DNA of 10,479 bases, taken from NCBI GenBank assembly GCA_002691345.1, contig NZHI01000019.1:12975-23453 (forward strand). The letters are read 5' to 3'. Below the pieces are notes generated by a model. The model made no database searches. It was not told the origin of the DNA and saw only the letters and a program-made list of their open reading frames with translations. Below, in pieces: positions 1 through 5,752 of the stretch (the stretch's first letter is position 1; each line of letters opens with the position of its first letter). The translations under genes and the position numbers were made by a program. This stretch comes from Synechococcus sp. MED650. GTDB taxonomy: Bacteria; Cyanobacteriota; Cyanobacteriia; PCC-6307; Cyanobiaceae.

Positions 1-704
1 TTGGCCTCAACGGTGGCGTCACCAGCTCCAAGGGCGGTGATCATCCCGTCCGGGCTGACACTCACGATGTCATCCCCTTTGGTGACTTCCCAGGTCGGGG
101 TGAAGCGATCAGGAGTCTCCAGTCCACTCAGCACATCAGTGAAAGGACGACCGTCTTTCGTGTGGAGGTTCACCGTGGCGCTTTCCCCAACACCAATTTT
201 GGTGCCGCGAGGAAGGCTTGCGATCACTGGAACGTGGTCTGTTTCTCCAATAAAAATGGAGTGGCTCGCGCTGTTGAAAGGCTTGGGCTCCACCGCTGCG
301 ATTTGGTCGGCCGGCAGCACCTTCATGTTCAAGGTGTAAGGCACATCGGCAAACGGTGACCCCCGCAAGGTTGCGAACAGTGCGAACAGGATCGGCATCT
401 GAACGATCAGCGGAAGGCAGCCAGCCAGAGGGCTGCCGAATTCCTTCATGACCTTGCCAATCTCCTCTTGCTGCTTCTGGGGGTTGTTGGCAAAGCGGCT
501 CTTGATTTCGGCCTGACGCTTTTGGATCACGGGCTGGGCGATCCGCATGCGGCGAGCACTTCGAATCGAACCTGCACTCAACGGGTAGAGCGCGATCCGT
601 ATGACAAGCGTCAGGGCGACAATCGCTAAGCCGTAGCTCGGTACCAATCCGTAGAAGAAATCCAGGATTGGAATCAGCAGGTTGTCGGAGATGTATCCGA
701 TCAC
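1..704 (-). CDS. yidC: Membrane protein insertase YidC/Oxa1/Alb3 (N-terminal 234 residues; C-terminus beyond left edge)
   Basis: YidC inserts and folds proteins in the plasma and thylakoid membranes, alone or with SecYEG. I translated the minus strand from a GTG at 704 and the frame stays open to base 1. The N-terminus has a first membrane segment (about residues 8-38) ending in the conserved intramembrane Arg (R36 in LTLVIR), then the charged cytosolic hairpin (about 46-88, [11 protein letters not shown]), then the second segment (about 92-115, [18 protein letters not shown]). After GSPFADVPY comes a long hydrophilic stretch (about 125-234 and beyond). Its end matches a bacterial Ig-like (BIG2) fold: VGESATV, a Trp in [21 protein letters not shown]. 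The remaining membrane segments should lie outside the window. The start is GTG because no ATG, GTG or TTG suits the frame upstream, and [19 protein letters not shown] matches my memory of cyanobacterial YidC N-termini. It is last in the rpmH-rnpA-PH-yidC series, 52 nt after the PH gene. Confidence 0.93.
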   Translation of the reverse strand, partial: MIGYISDNLLIPILDFFYGLVPSYGLAIVALTLVIRIALYPLSAGSIRSARRMRIAQPVIQKRQAEIKSRFANNPQKQQEEIGKVMKEFGSPLAGCLPLIVQMPILFALFATLRGSPFADVPYTLNMKVLPADQIAAVEPKPFNSASHSIFIGETDHVPVIASLPRGTKIGVGESATVNLHTKDGRPFTDVLSGLETPDRFTPTWEVTKGDDIVSVSPDGMITALGAGDATVEA

Positions 705-756
705 GTTGGAGAAACGGGAGGGGTCGTTGTGGGGCCAGTGTGCATGAACAAGAGGG

Positions 757-1164
757 TCAGGCGGCGAAACCTTCCACTGACTTGTTGGCCTGAGCAGAGG
801 CGCGACTGCTCATGCGCTCCAGGATGTAAGCCTCAACCTCTCGGAACCGCGGCATGGAGCGGAGTTCAAGTTTGGCGCCATCGTTGAGCACCAAAACCAT
901 GTCACCCCAGGCGCCGAAACCGCGAGGCACGGTGCGCACTTCACTGATCTGGGAATAGACGACTTGCGTCTTGTCCTTGCCCATCCAGCCGCCACTCACG
1001 GAAAGCCGGCGACTGGTGATGCGGAATCGCAGCCAGAGGGCCCTCACAACAGCACCGATGGTGAAGGGAAGGCCGATCAGCGTGAACCCGAGCAGAATGT
1101 TGAAAATGAGGTCACCACGGGCAGGACCGCCGTCGTAGTGGACGTCTTCCTGAATGGTGGTCAT
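757..1164 (-). CDS. Small membrane protein with bacterial PH (bPH2/DUF304-like) domain
   Basis: This 135-residue protein has a short polar N-terminus, one long or hairpin hydrophobic stretch (about residues 18-46, [20 protein letters not shown]) and a C-terminal beta-rich domain (about 47-117). That domain starts with [10 protein letters not shown] and continues [12 protein letters not shown]...[10 protein letters not shown]...[14 protein letters not shown], the pattern of the bacterial PH (DUF304/bPH2) family of membrane-anchored proteins. The biochemical role is unknown. The ATG at 1164 is preceded by GGAGAC, and its ATGA overlaps the rnpA stop by 4 nt, which decides the start: a longer open frame to 1389 is only the rnpA coding shadow. 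Lying between rnpA and yidC, it occupies the place that yidD holds in many bacteria, so a role alongside YidC or at the membrane is an inference from position only. Confidence 0.85.
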   Translation of the reverse strand: MTTIQEDVHYDGGPARGDLIFNILLGFTLIGLPFTIGAVVRALWLRFRITSRRLSVSGGWMGKDKTQVVYSQISEVRTVPRGFGAWGDMVLVLNDGAKLELRSMPRFREVEAYILERMSSRASAQANKSVEGFAA

Positions 1165-1547
1165 GTCTCCAATCCGGCAGATCTCAAGAGACTGTCGCAT
1201 TCTTCGAGCAACTGCGCTGGTTCGGCTTCCGCGGCTTCCGGTCGAAGGCTCAGCAGCAACCAGCGATTTGCCAGATCGGAACGATGTTCCAGACGCTCGC
1301 GCAGATGAGCGTGGAGCAGTCGCCTGAGGCGGTTCCGTCGAACAGCGCGTTTGCTCACTTTGCTGCTGATCACGAGTGCGCAACGGCATCCCCGCGATGG
1401 AACGTCGCGCAGTTCTTTTCGCAGGAGCCGTGCGTCACCATTGACCACACGCAGAATCATCAGCGTTCCGTGGTGGCGACGCCCCGAACGGTGGAGGAGG
1501 TTGAAGCAGCGATGGCCGCGCAGTCGCATCTGTGCGGGCAGTGCCAT
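1161..1547 (-). CDS. rnpA: Ribonuclease P protein component
   Basis: The protein subunit of RNase P assists the catalytic RNA (rnpB, not in this window) in removing 5' leaders from pre-tRNAs. The 128-residue product has the expected length and basic composition. It shows the RnpA signature ISSKVSKRAVRRNRLRRLL (about residues 61-78), which contains the RNR helix that contacts RNase P RNA. The N-terminal MRLRGHRCFNLLHRSGR corresponds to the usual 'L.....F..l...G' opening. I chose the ATG at 1547 giving MALPAQMRLRG. A TTG directly upstream (1550) is in frame, and M7 is also possible. It lies 57 nt downstream of rpmH in the near-universal rpmH-rnpA order, and its stop overlaps the PH gene start (ATGA). 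Confidence 0.95.
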   Translation of the reverse strand: MALPAQMRLRGHRCFNLLHRSGRRHHGTLMILRVVNGDARLLRKELRDVPSRGCRCALVISSKVSKRAVRRNRLRRLLHAHLRERLEHRSDLANRWLLLSLRPEAAEAEPAQLLEECDSLLRSAGLET

Positions 1548-1571
1548 CAATCGCTTTGCTGAAGAGAATGA

Positions 1572-1596
1572 GGGGTGAATGCAGGCCGTTCACCCC
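1572..1596 (-). terminator. Inverted repeat between rpmH and rnpA; possible attenuator or processing hairpin
   Basis: Read on the minus strand, GGGGTGAA and TTCACCCC form a perfect 8-bp stem with a 9-nt loop, 8 nt after the rpmH stop and 24 nt before the rnpA start. The downstream sequence is pyrimidine-rich (TCATTCTCTTC) but lacks a clean U-run. A full Rho-independent terminator is therefore unlikely. Partial termination or an RNA-processing or stability element that favours the abundant L34 message over rnpA fits better. The repeat is seen directly; its function is inferred. Confidence 0.5.
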
Positions 1597-1604
1597 AGAG
1601 AGCT

Positions 1605-1742
1605 TCAAGCCGCCAGACGGGCCCGACCGCGCTTGCGACGGGTGCGGATCACCCGTCGCCCGGTGTGGGAGCGCATCCGCACGCGGAAGCCCGAAACGCG
1701 CTTGCGCTTGCGGCTGGTTCCCCCGAGGGTGCGTTTGGTCAT
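1605..1742 (-). CDS. rpmH: 50S ribosomal protein L34
   Basis: L34 is a small basic component of the large ribosomal subunit. The 45-residue product [20 protein letters not shown]... matches the bacterial L34 pattern. It has the TKRTL start, the [23 protein letters not shown] core rich in Arg and Lys, and the usual length of about 45 residues. The ATG at 1742 has an AGGAGA Shine-Dalgarno five bases upstream, the best one in the window. It is the first gene of the rpmH-rnpA-PH-yidC cluster. Confidence 0.97.
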   Translation of the reverse strand: MTKRTLGGTSRKRKRVSGFRVRMRSHTGRRVIRTRRKRGRARLAA

Positions 1743-1747
1743 TACGG

Positions 1748-1753
1748 TCTCCT
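1748..1753 (-). promoter_or_regulatory. Strong ribosome binding site of rpmH
   Basis: AGGAGA on the minus strand ends five bases before the rpmH ATG. Most other genes here have weak or no recognisable Shine-Dalgarno, so this one stands out and fits a highly expressed ribosomal protein gene. Confidence 0.7.
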
Positions 1754-1778
1754 GGCGTCCGGCCGATCAGAACGAACG

Positions 1779-1787
1779 ATTTTATCA
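1779..1787 (-). promoter_or_regulatory. Probable extended -10 promoter of the rpmH operon
   Basis: The minus strand reads TGATAAAAT, an extended -10 element (TGn plus TAAAAT, close to TATAAT), about 37 nt upstream of the rpmH ATG. That would give a 5' leader of roughly 30 nt. A TTGACG lies upstream but only 12 nt away, too close for a standard -35, so the TGn extension would have to compensate. The element begins one base past the DUF2808 stop codon, so promoter and gene end abut. Confidence 0.45.
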
Positions 1788-1788
1788 G

Positions 1789-2367
1789 TCAGTCCACGTC
1801 AATCAGCCAGCTGCCCCGATAGCCGGACATCGGAACATCGCCAGGGGCCTGGACCAGCGCATTGAATTGGTACATCCGCTTCCCCTGCGGATTGAACAGC
1901 TTGATGTAGAGCGAATAATCACTATCCGAAGGAAGGGGTTGATCGGGAAAAACCTCGATCGCGGTTTGGTTCTCGTTGACCTCGATTGTGGCTGGAATGG
2001 TTTCCAGACACTTGCTGCGGCTCATCATTCCGCCTGGTGAAGTGCGGCACAACTTCATCCGGTTGGCCTTCAGCTTGGAATCGAAGTACTCAGGCACCGT
2101 GACGGTCAACTTGAGAATGGCTGTCTTGCGGTCTTTCTTGCGAAGGGTCAGAAACCATTCAGATCGATCGTTTTCAAGGGATGAGGTGAGGAAGTAATAG
2201 AGCTTCCGGTAATCCCGATCGGTGTCCCAGCGGAACTCCAGCAGGCCTGGGGTGCTGCCCTGGGCAACAGCAGGGTTTGAGGTGGAACCGTTGAACGCAG
2301 CGCTGATGAACAGTGCACCAGCTGCAGCAGCTCCAGGAAGGATTCGACGCAGAAGGGATCCGGCCAT
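1789..2367 (-). CDS. Exported DUF2808 family protein
   Basis: The 192-residue product resembles the DUF2808 family, which I know mainly from cyanobacteria; its function is not established. It has an N-terminal signal sequence: two Arg (R7, R8), a hydrophobic core (about 9-25) and a likely signal peptidase site after AVA (residue 35). The mature part (about 40-185) is polar and beta-rich, with LLEFRWDTDRDYRKLYYFL, LKLTVTVPEYFDSKL and DYSLYIKLFNP motifs. It contains two Cys (107 and 120) that could form a disulfide in the periplasm or lumen. The ATG at 2367 is chosen because the signal peptide follows immediately; the frame stays open to 2652, but that part has no signal-like or conserved features. 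It ends 46 nt before the rpmH start and probably forms its own unit. Confidence 0.8.
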   Translation of the reverse strand: MAGSLLRRILPGAAAAGALFISAAFNGSTSNPAVAQGSTPGLLEFRWDTDRDYRKLYYFLTSSLENDRSEWFLTLRKKDRKTAILKLTVTVPEYFDSKLKANRMKLCRTSPGGMMSRSKCLETIPATIEVNENQTAIEVFPDQPLPSDSDYSLYIKLFNPQGKRMYQFNALVQAPGDVPMSGYRGSWLIDVD

Positions 2368-2416
2368 AACTGAACATCGTTGTGCTTCCAGAGATTCTCC
2401 TGAGTCCAACGGCGGG

Positions 2417-2436
2417 CCGGCCCCTTCAGGGGCCGG
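2417..2436 (-). terminator. GC-rich hairpin after aroH (possible terminator)
   Basis: A perfect 8-bp stem, CCGGCCCC and GGGGCCGG, with a 4-nt loop starts 11 nt beyond the aroH stop codon. No U-run follows on either strand, so it is not a canonical intrinsic terminator. It may still pause polymerase or protect the sppA-aroH mRNA end. The structure is certain; the role is inferred. The 80-nt gap from 2368 to 2447 holds this hairpin and an AGGAGA about 25 nt upstream of the DUF2808 start, too distant to serve as its ribosome binding site. Confidence 0.45.
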
Positions 2437-2447
2437 AGGCTCATCTG

Positions 2448-2831
2448 TCAGTTGTGACCAGATCGGTCTGGACGCAGTCGCATCGCGTCCGCTTGGTAGG
2501 GATGCACTGGCTGGCGATCCTGCGGAAGCCAGGCATGGGCTAACACGCGAATACAGCGCTCCAGGTCTCCCTGCACGGCCATCTGCTGGCAATCCAACAG
2601 GGCTACGGCGTCCCACCCTTGGCGTTGACGGGCCACGGCTGCCGGGAAACAAGCATCCAAGTCGGCTGTGACGGAAAAAGTCACAGAAACCAGCCGATCT
2701 GGGGTGAGTTGATTTTGCTCCATCAGGGCATCCATCAACTGCGATACAGCCAATCGAATCGCATCAATGCTGTTTTCCGGGCAGGTTGTGGCCCCCCGCA
2801 ATCCGACAAGTGCATGCGTCGTGCTGCTCAT
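2448..2831 (-). CDS. aroH: Chorismate mutase, monofunctional AroH type
   Basis: AroH-class chorismate mutases convert chorismate to prephenate, the branch step to Phe and Tyr, as a cytosolic trimer. The 127-residue product has the same length as the Bacillus subtilis enzyme. It shows the family landmarks: LRGATT (catalytic Arg equivalent to R7), FSVTADLDACFPA, GWDAV, CIRV (equivalent of R90), a Tyr in HPYQ (equivalent of Y108) and the terminal RLRPD. By hand alignment, the position of catalytic Glu78 is Gln (DCQQMAV) and Cys75 is Asp. The ATG at 2831 overlaps the sppA stop as ATGA, which argues for translational coupling. A TTG at 2846 in frame is possible but less likely. Confidence 0.9.
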   Translation of the reverse strand: MSSTTHALVGLRGATTCPENSIDAIRLAVSQLMDALMEQNQLTPDRLVSVTFSVTADLDACFPAAVARQRQGWDAVALLDCQQMAVQGDLERCIRVLAHAWLPQDRQPVHPYQADAMRLRPDRSGHN

Positions 2832-3640
2832 GGGCGGTACAGCCAAAGCACTTGACCGCTCCCCATCAGTTCGAGAGATAGGCGTTGCTGCAACTGCTGA
2901 AGTATTTGAGATCCGGGAAGCAAACCGGAGAGACGGCGACGCTGCTTGCCAAGAGTCACCGGTCGGATGTCCTCTTCATCAAGGTCAGCAAGCCTGGCCG
3001 CAAGACGCAAGGCATGGTCTTCATCGCCCAACTCGTCGACCAATCCCAGAGATTGGGCCTGCTCGCCACTGAACACGCGGCCGTCGGCGAAGCGTTTCAC
3101 CACGTTCGGATCAAGATTGCGCCCTTTCGCCACGACGCCAACGAATTGGCCATAGCTGCTGTCGATCAGTTCTTGCAGCAGCGAACGTTCCGCATCACTG
3201 AGGGGACGATCCGGCGAAAGGATGTCTTTGAAAACCCCGCTTTTGACCGTGTCAAAGCGGATCCCGATGCGTTCAAACACTTTGGAAAGATCATTGCCCC
3301 GCAGGATCACGCCGATGGAGCCGGTGATGGTTCCGGGATTGGCCACGATCTTTTCCGCGGCCACGCCGATGTAAACCCCCCCCGAAGCCGAAATGTTGCC
3401 GAAGCTGGCCACCACTCGGCATCCCTGCTCCCGCAGTCGCATCAGCGCAGCATGGATCTCCTGGCTGTCGCCCACGGTTCCTCCGGGGCTGTCGATCCGA
3501 AGGAGCAAAGCCGGGAATTCTCGCTGCTTCACCTCCCGTAGAGCCTTCAGCACCCGCTTGCGTGTAGCCCCAGTGATTGGACCATCAACAACGATGCGCG
3601 CCATCCGTCGTCGCGACTTTCGCCTCAAGGGCCAGATCAT
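2828..3640 (-). CDS. sppA: Signal peptide peptidase SppA, short (single-domain) form
   Basis: SppA-type serine proteases (peptidase family S49) degrade leftover signal peptides or membrane-associated peptides using a Ser-Lys dyad. The 270-residue product has LLLRIDSPGGTV (about residues 46-56), the nucleophile region NISASGGVYIG (probable Ser86), PGTITGSIGVI and the KSGVFKDILSP motif with the probable catalytic Lys138. The Ser-to-Lys spacing of 52 equals that of B. subtilis SppA (S147/K199, from memory). It is a single-domain form, half the length of E. coli SppA. No transmembrane helix or signal peptide is visible; the N-terminus is very basic (RRKSRRRMAR). The ATG at 3640 is chosen because MIWPLRRKSRRRMARI fits the family; an in-frame ATG lies three codons upstream. 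It is first in the sppA-aroH unit. Confidence 0.9.
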   Translation of the reverse strand: MIWPLRRKSRRRMARIVVDGPITGATRKRVLKALREVKQREFPALLLRIDSPGGTVGDSQEIHAALMRLREQGCRVVASFGNISASGGVYIGVAAEKIVANPGTITGSIGVILRGNDLSKVFERIGIRFDTVKSGVFKDILSPDRPLSDAERSLLQELIDSSYGQFVGVVAKGRNLDPNVVKRFADGRVFSGEQAQSLGLVDELGDEDHALRLAARLADLDEEDIRPVTLGKQRRRLSGLLPGSQILQQLQQRLSLELMGSGQVLWLYRP

Positions 3641-3693
3641 TTTGCGCATTCGCTTCGCATCTGATCTTAAAAAGGCCACCGCAGCCTTCCCCC
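3641..3693. promoter_or_regulatory. Short divergent intergenic region between sppA and the EamA transporter
   Basis: Both transcription units start from this 53-nt gap. On the minus strand TAAGAT at 3664-3669 is a candidate -10 for sppA, with no convincing -35 at the expected distance. On the plus strand there is a purine-rich stretch but no clear -10/-35 pair, and no Shine-Dalgarno before the ATG at 3694. The two promoters must overlap each other or the gene ends. Confidence 0.3.
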
Positions 3694-4620
3694 ATGCCAT
3701 CCCTTCGCCTCTGGCTTTTGATGTTGCTGCCCTTTGCGCTGTGGGGCACGGCCATGACAGCCATGGCTCCCTTGCTTGCGACCGGTGGTCCCTGGCTGGT
3801 CTCCGGTCTTCGACTCTTGCCTGCTGGAATCGCCCTGCTGATCTGGGGACGATTCAGCGGTCGGGGAATGGGGCTGGATGCAAGGGATCTGGGCTGGTTC
3901 GCCCTGTTCACGCTGGTGGATGCAACCTTGTTTCAGGGCCTTCTGGCCCAGGGGTTGTCGGGCACTGGAGCCGGCTTGGGGTCGGTGTTAATTGATTGTC
4001 AACCGATGCTGGTGGCGCTGCTGGCACGAGCACTGTTCGCTGAATCGATCAATCCTGTGGGCTGGCTGGGGCTGGCCATCGGTCTGGCTGGGATTGTGTG
4101 CATCGGCGTCCCCGCTGAGCTCCTGGGGCACTGGTGGCTGCTGGCTGATCCGCCTGCTGTGCAGAAACTGCTGCAGCCTGGCGAGGGCTGGATGCTGCTG
4201 GCTGCCCTGGCCATGGCCGGTGGCACCGTTCTGATTCGGTTTGCCTCCCGTCACAGTGATCCTGTTTCGGTCACCGCGTGGCACATGCTTCTCGGGGGAA
4301 TTCCACTTCTGCTGGTCTTCGGTCTCCAGCAAGACGCAGCCGACCTCGCTTGGTCTCTGGGGGACTGGGGGCGGATGGGATATGCCAGCTTCCTGGGCAG
4401 TGCCTTGGCCTACGGCTTGTTCTTTTGGTTCGCCAACCAGCGCGACCTCACCAGCTTCAGCAGTCTTGGTTTTCTCACCCCAGTTTTTGCCCTTGCCACG
4501 GGTGGCTGGCTGCTGGGGGAGCGGCTGGATCTTTTGCAATGGATTGGTGTAGGCCTCGTGCTGCTGTCGGTGATCTGTGTCAGTCAGCGGCAAAAAATCT
4601 GGGAACCGGCCCATGAGTGA
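3694..4620 (+). CDS. EamA/DMT-superfamily transporter (RhaT-like), about ten membrane helices
   Basis: The 308-residue product is very hydrophobic and has the two-repeat EamA layout. The first repeat (about residues 6-138) opens with LLMLLPFALWGTAMTAMAPLL, includes FQGLLAQGLSGTGAGLGSVLIDCQPMLVALLA, and ends at WLGLAIGLAGIVCIG. After a short loop the second repeat (about 165-297) includes FLGSALAYGLFFWFANQRDLTSFSSLGFLTPVFALATGGWLLGERLDLLQWIGVGLVLLSV. The terminal G-x-x-LGE-x-L motif is typical of EamA exporters. Substrates in this family range from amino acids and metabolites to nucleotide sugars and cannot be read from sequence. The ATG at 3694 is favoured because the hydrophobic domain starts there; the frame extends upstream to 3577 over the sppA start. 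Its last 8 nt overlap the following glycosyltransferase, so a link with glycan assembly is plausible but unproven. Confidence 0.88.
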   Translation: MPSLRLWLLMLLPFALWGTAMTAMAPLLATGGPWLVSGLRLLPAGIALLIWGRFSGRGMGLDARDLGWFALFTLVDATLFQGLLAQGLSGTGAGLGSVLIDCQPMLVALLARALFAESINPVGWLGLAIGLAGIVCIGVPAELLGHWWLLADPPAVQKLLQPGEGWMLLAALAMAGGTVLIRFASRHSDPVSVTAWHMLLGGIPLLLVFGLQQDAADLAWSLGDWGRMGYASFLGSALAYGLFFWFANQRDLTSFSSLGFLTPVFALATGGWLLGERLDLLQWIGVGLVLLSVICVSQRQKIWEPAHE

Positions 4621-5740
4621 TTCAGTCGCCCATAACGGCGGGCCGCTGCGCCTTGTGGTGGTCAACACGCCGATCGGCGCCCTGGGTAGCGGAGAGGGTG
4701 GCGGGGTGGAGCTGACCCTCCGTTCGCTGATTCAGGGTCTTGTGCTGCGCGGCCATCACATCACGTTGGTCGCGGCCCGTGGTTCAACACTCCCAGCCGG
4801 TTGTGAAGCCGTTGAGCTGGTGGAAGTGGAGGGTGTCAACCAACCCAGCTGGCAGCACGCCGCAGAGGATGCAGCTGTGGTGATGCCTCGACATGGCCTC
4901 CTGCAGGCTTTGTGGGAGGCGGCTCTGGATCTCGGGGAGCAAGCCGATGCGGTGATCAACGGCGGATACGACTGGCTTCCTCTTTGGCTGACTCCCCGCG
5001 TCAAGCCCCGGTTGTTTCACCTGGTGAGCATGGGAGATGTTGCCTCGGTGATGCGCGAGGTGATTGAGGCAGTGGGGGCATGGAACCCGAAGCGGCTGGC
5101 GTTTCATACCCTTCGCCAGGCCTCGGATTTTGCGCTTCCTCTTCCGCCAACGGTGGTTGGAAATGGGTTTGATCTGGCCAACTACACCCTTCAGCTCGGC
5201 ACCAGTGGCCCCCTGGGCTGGGCCGGGCGTATCGCTCCTGAGAAGGGGTTGGAGGATGCAGCAGCAGCGGCAGCTGCCCTGGGTGAACGGCTTCTCGTCT
5301 GGGGGCTACGGGAAGATGATGCCTACGCCAAAAACGTGGAGGCTGGCGTGCCGCCTGGAACGATCGACTGGCGCGGCTTTCGGGCCACGGCTGATCTTCA
5401 GCGTGAGCTTGGAGCTTGCCGTGCGCTGATCAACACTCCCAAGTGGAATGAGGCCTACGGCAATGTCGTGATCGAGGCCCTGGCCTGTGGAGTTCCCGTG
5501 GTGGCGTACGACCGCGGGGGACCTGGTGAGCTGGTCCAGAACGGCGAGACCGGTTGGCTCGTCCCCGCTGATGATGTGAGCGCCCTCACCGATGCCCTGC
5601 AGCAGGTCGCTGATCTTGACCGTCAGCGCTGTCGCAGCTGGGTTGAGCAGAATGCCTCCCGATCCGTCTTCAGTGAGCGGGTGGAGGCCTGGATCCTGGC
5701 CGGTTTGGAGATGGATGCCAGCATCAACTCCACGCGCTGA
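4613..5740 (+). CDS. Glycosyltransferase family 4 (GT-B fold)
   Basis: This 375-residue GT-B protein should transfer a sugar from a nucleotide-sugar donor with retention of configuration. The N-terminal acceptor domain opens LRLVVVNTPIGALGSGEGGGVELTLRSLIQGLVLRGHHITLV, with the glycine-rich loop at residues 25-31. The linker contains VVGNGFD (181-187). The donor domain has AGRIAPEKG (204-212) with phosphate-binding Arg206 and Lys211, and the EX7E motif from Glu280 to Glu288 in EAYGNVVIEALACGVPVVAYDRGGPGELV. Donor and acceptor are unknown. The ATG at 4613 overlaps the end of the EamA gene by 8 nt, and the GT39 gene follows after 12 nt, so the three are probably one operon. The domain order is complete, with no sign of decay. 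Confidence 0.9.
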   Translation: MSDSVAHNGGPLRLVVVNTPIGALGSGEGGGVELTLRSLIQGLVLRGHHITLVAARGSTLPAGCEAVELVEVEGVNQPSWQHAAEDAAVVMPRHGLLQALWEAALDLGEQADAVINGGYDWLPLWLTPRVKPRLFHLVSMGDVASVMREVIEAVGAWNPKRLAFHTLRQASDFALPLPPTVVGNGFDLANYTLQLGTSGPLGWAGRIAPEKGLEDAAAAAAALGERLLVWGLREDDAYAKNVEAGVPPGTIDWRGFRATADLQRELGACRALINTPKWNEAYGNVVIEALACGVPVVAYDRGGPGELVQNGETGWLVPADDVSALTDALQQVADLDRQRCRSWVEQNASRSVFSERVEAWILAGLEMDASINSTR

Positions 5741-5752
5741 GGCCCCTTGATC

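Noticed and set aside
1165..1389. N-terminal extension of the PH-domain frame to 1389
   Set aside because: It overlaps rnpA in another frame and is Arg/Ser-rich shadow sequence; the ATGA junction sets the start at 1164.
2368..2652. N-terminal extension of the DUF2808 frame up to 2652
   Set aside because: The signal peptide begins at 2367, and the extension runs through the intergenic hairpin and into antisense-frame aroH sequence with no conserved pattern.
2885..3541. Plus-strand open frame of 218 residues
   Set aside because: It is antisense to sppA, whose catalytic motifs are clear; the composition is unstructured and lacks any family pattern.
3988..4668. Minus-strand open frame of 226 residues
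   Set aside because: It is the complement of the EamA gene; its Gln/Pro-rich sequence reflects Leu/Gly-rich membrane codons read backwards.
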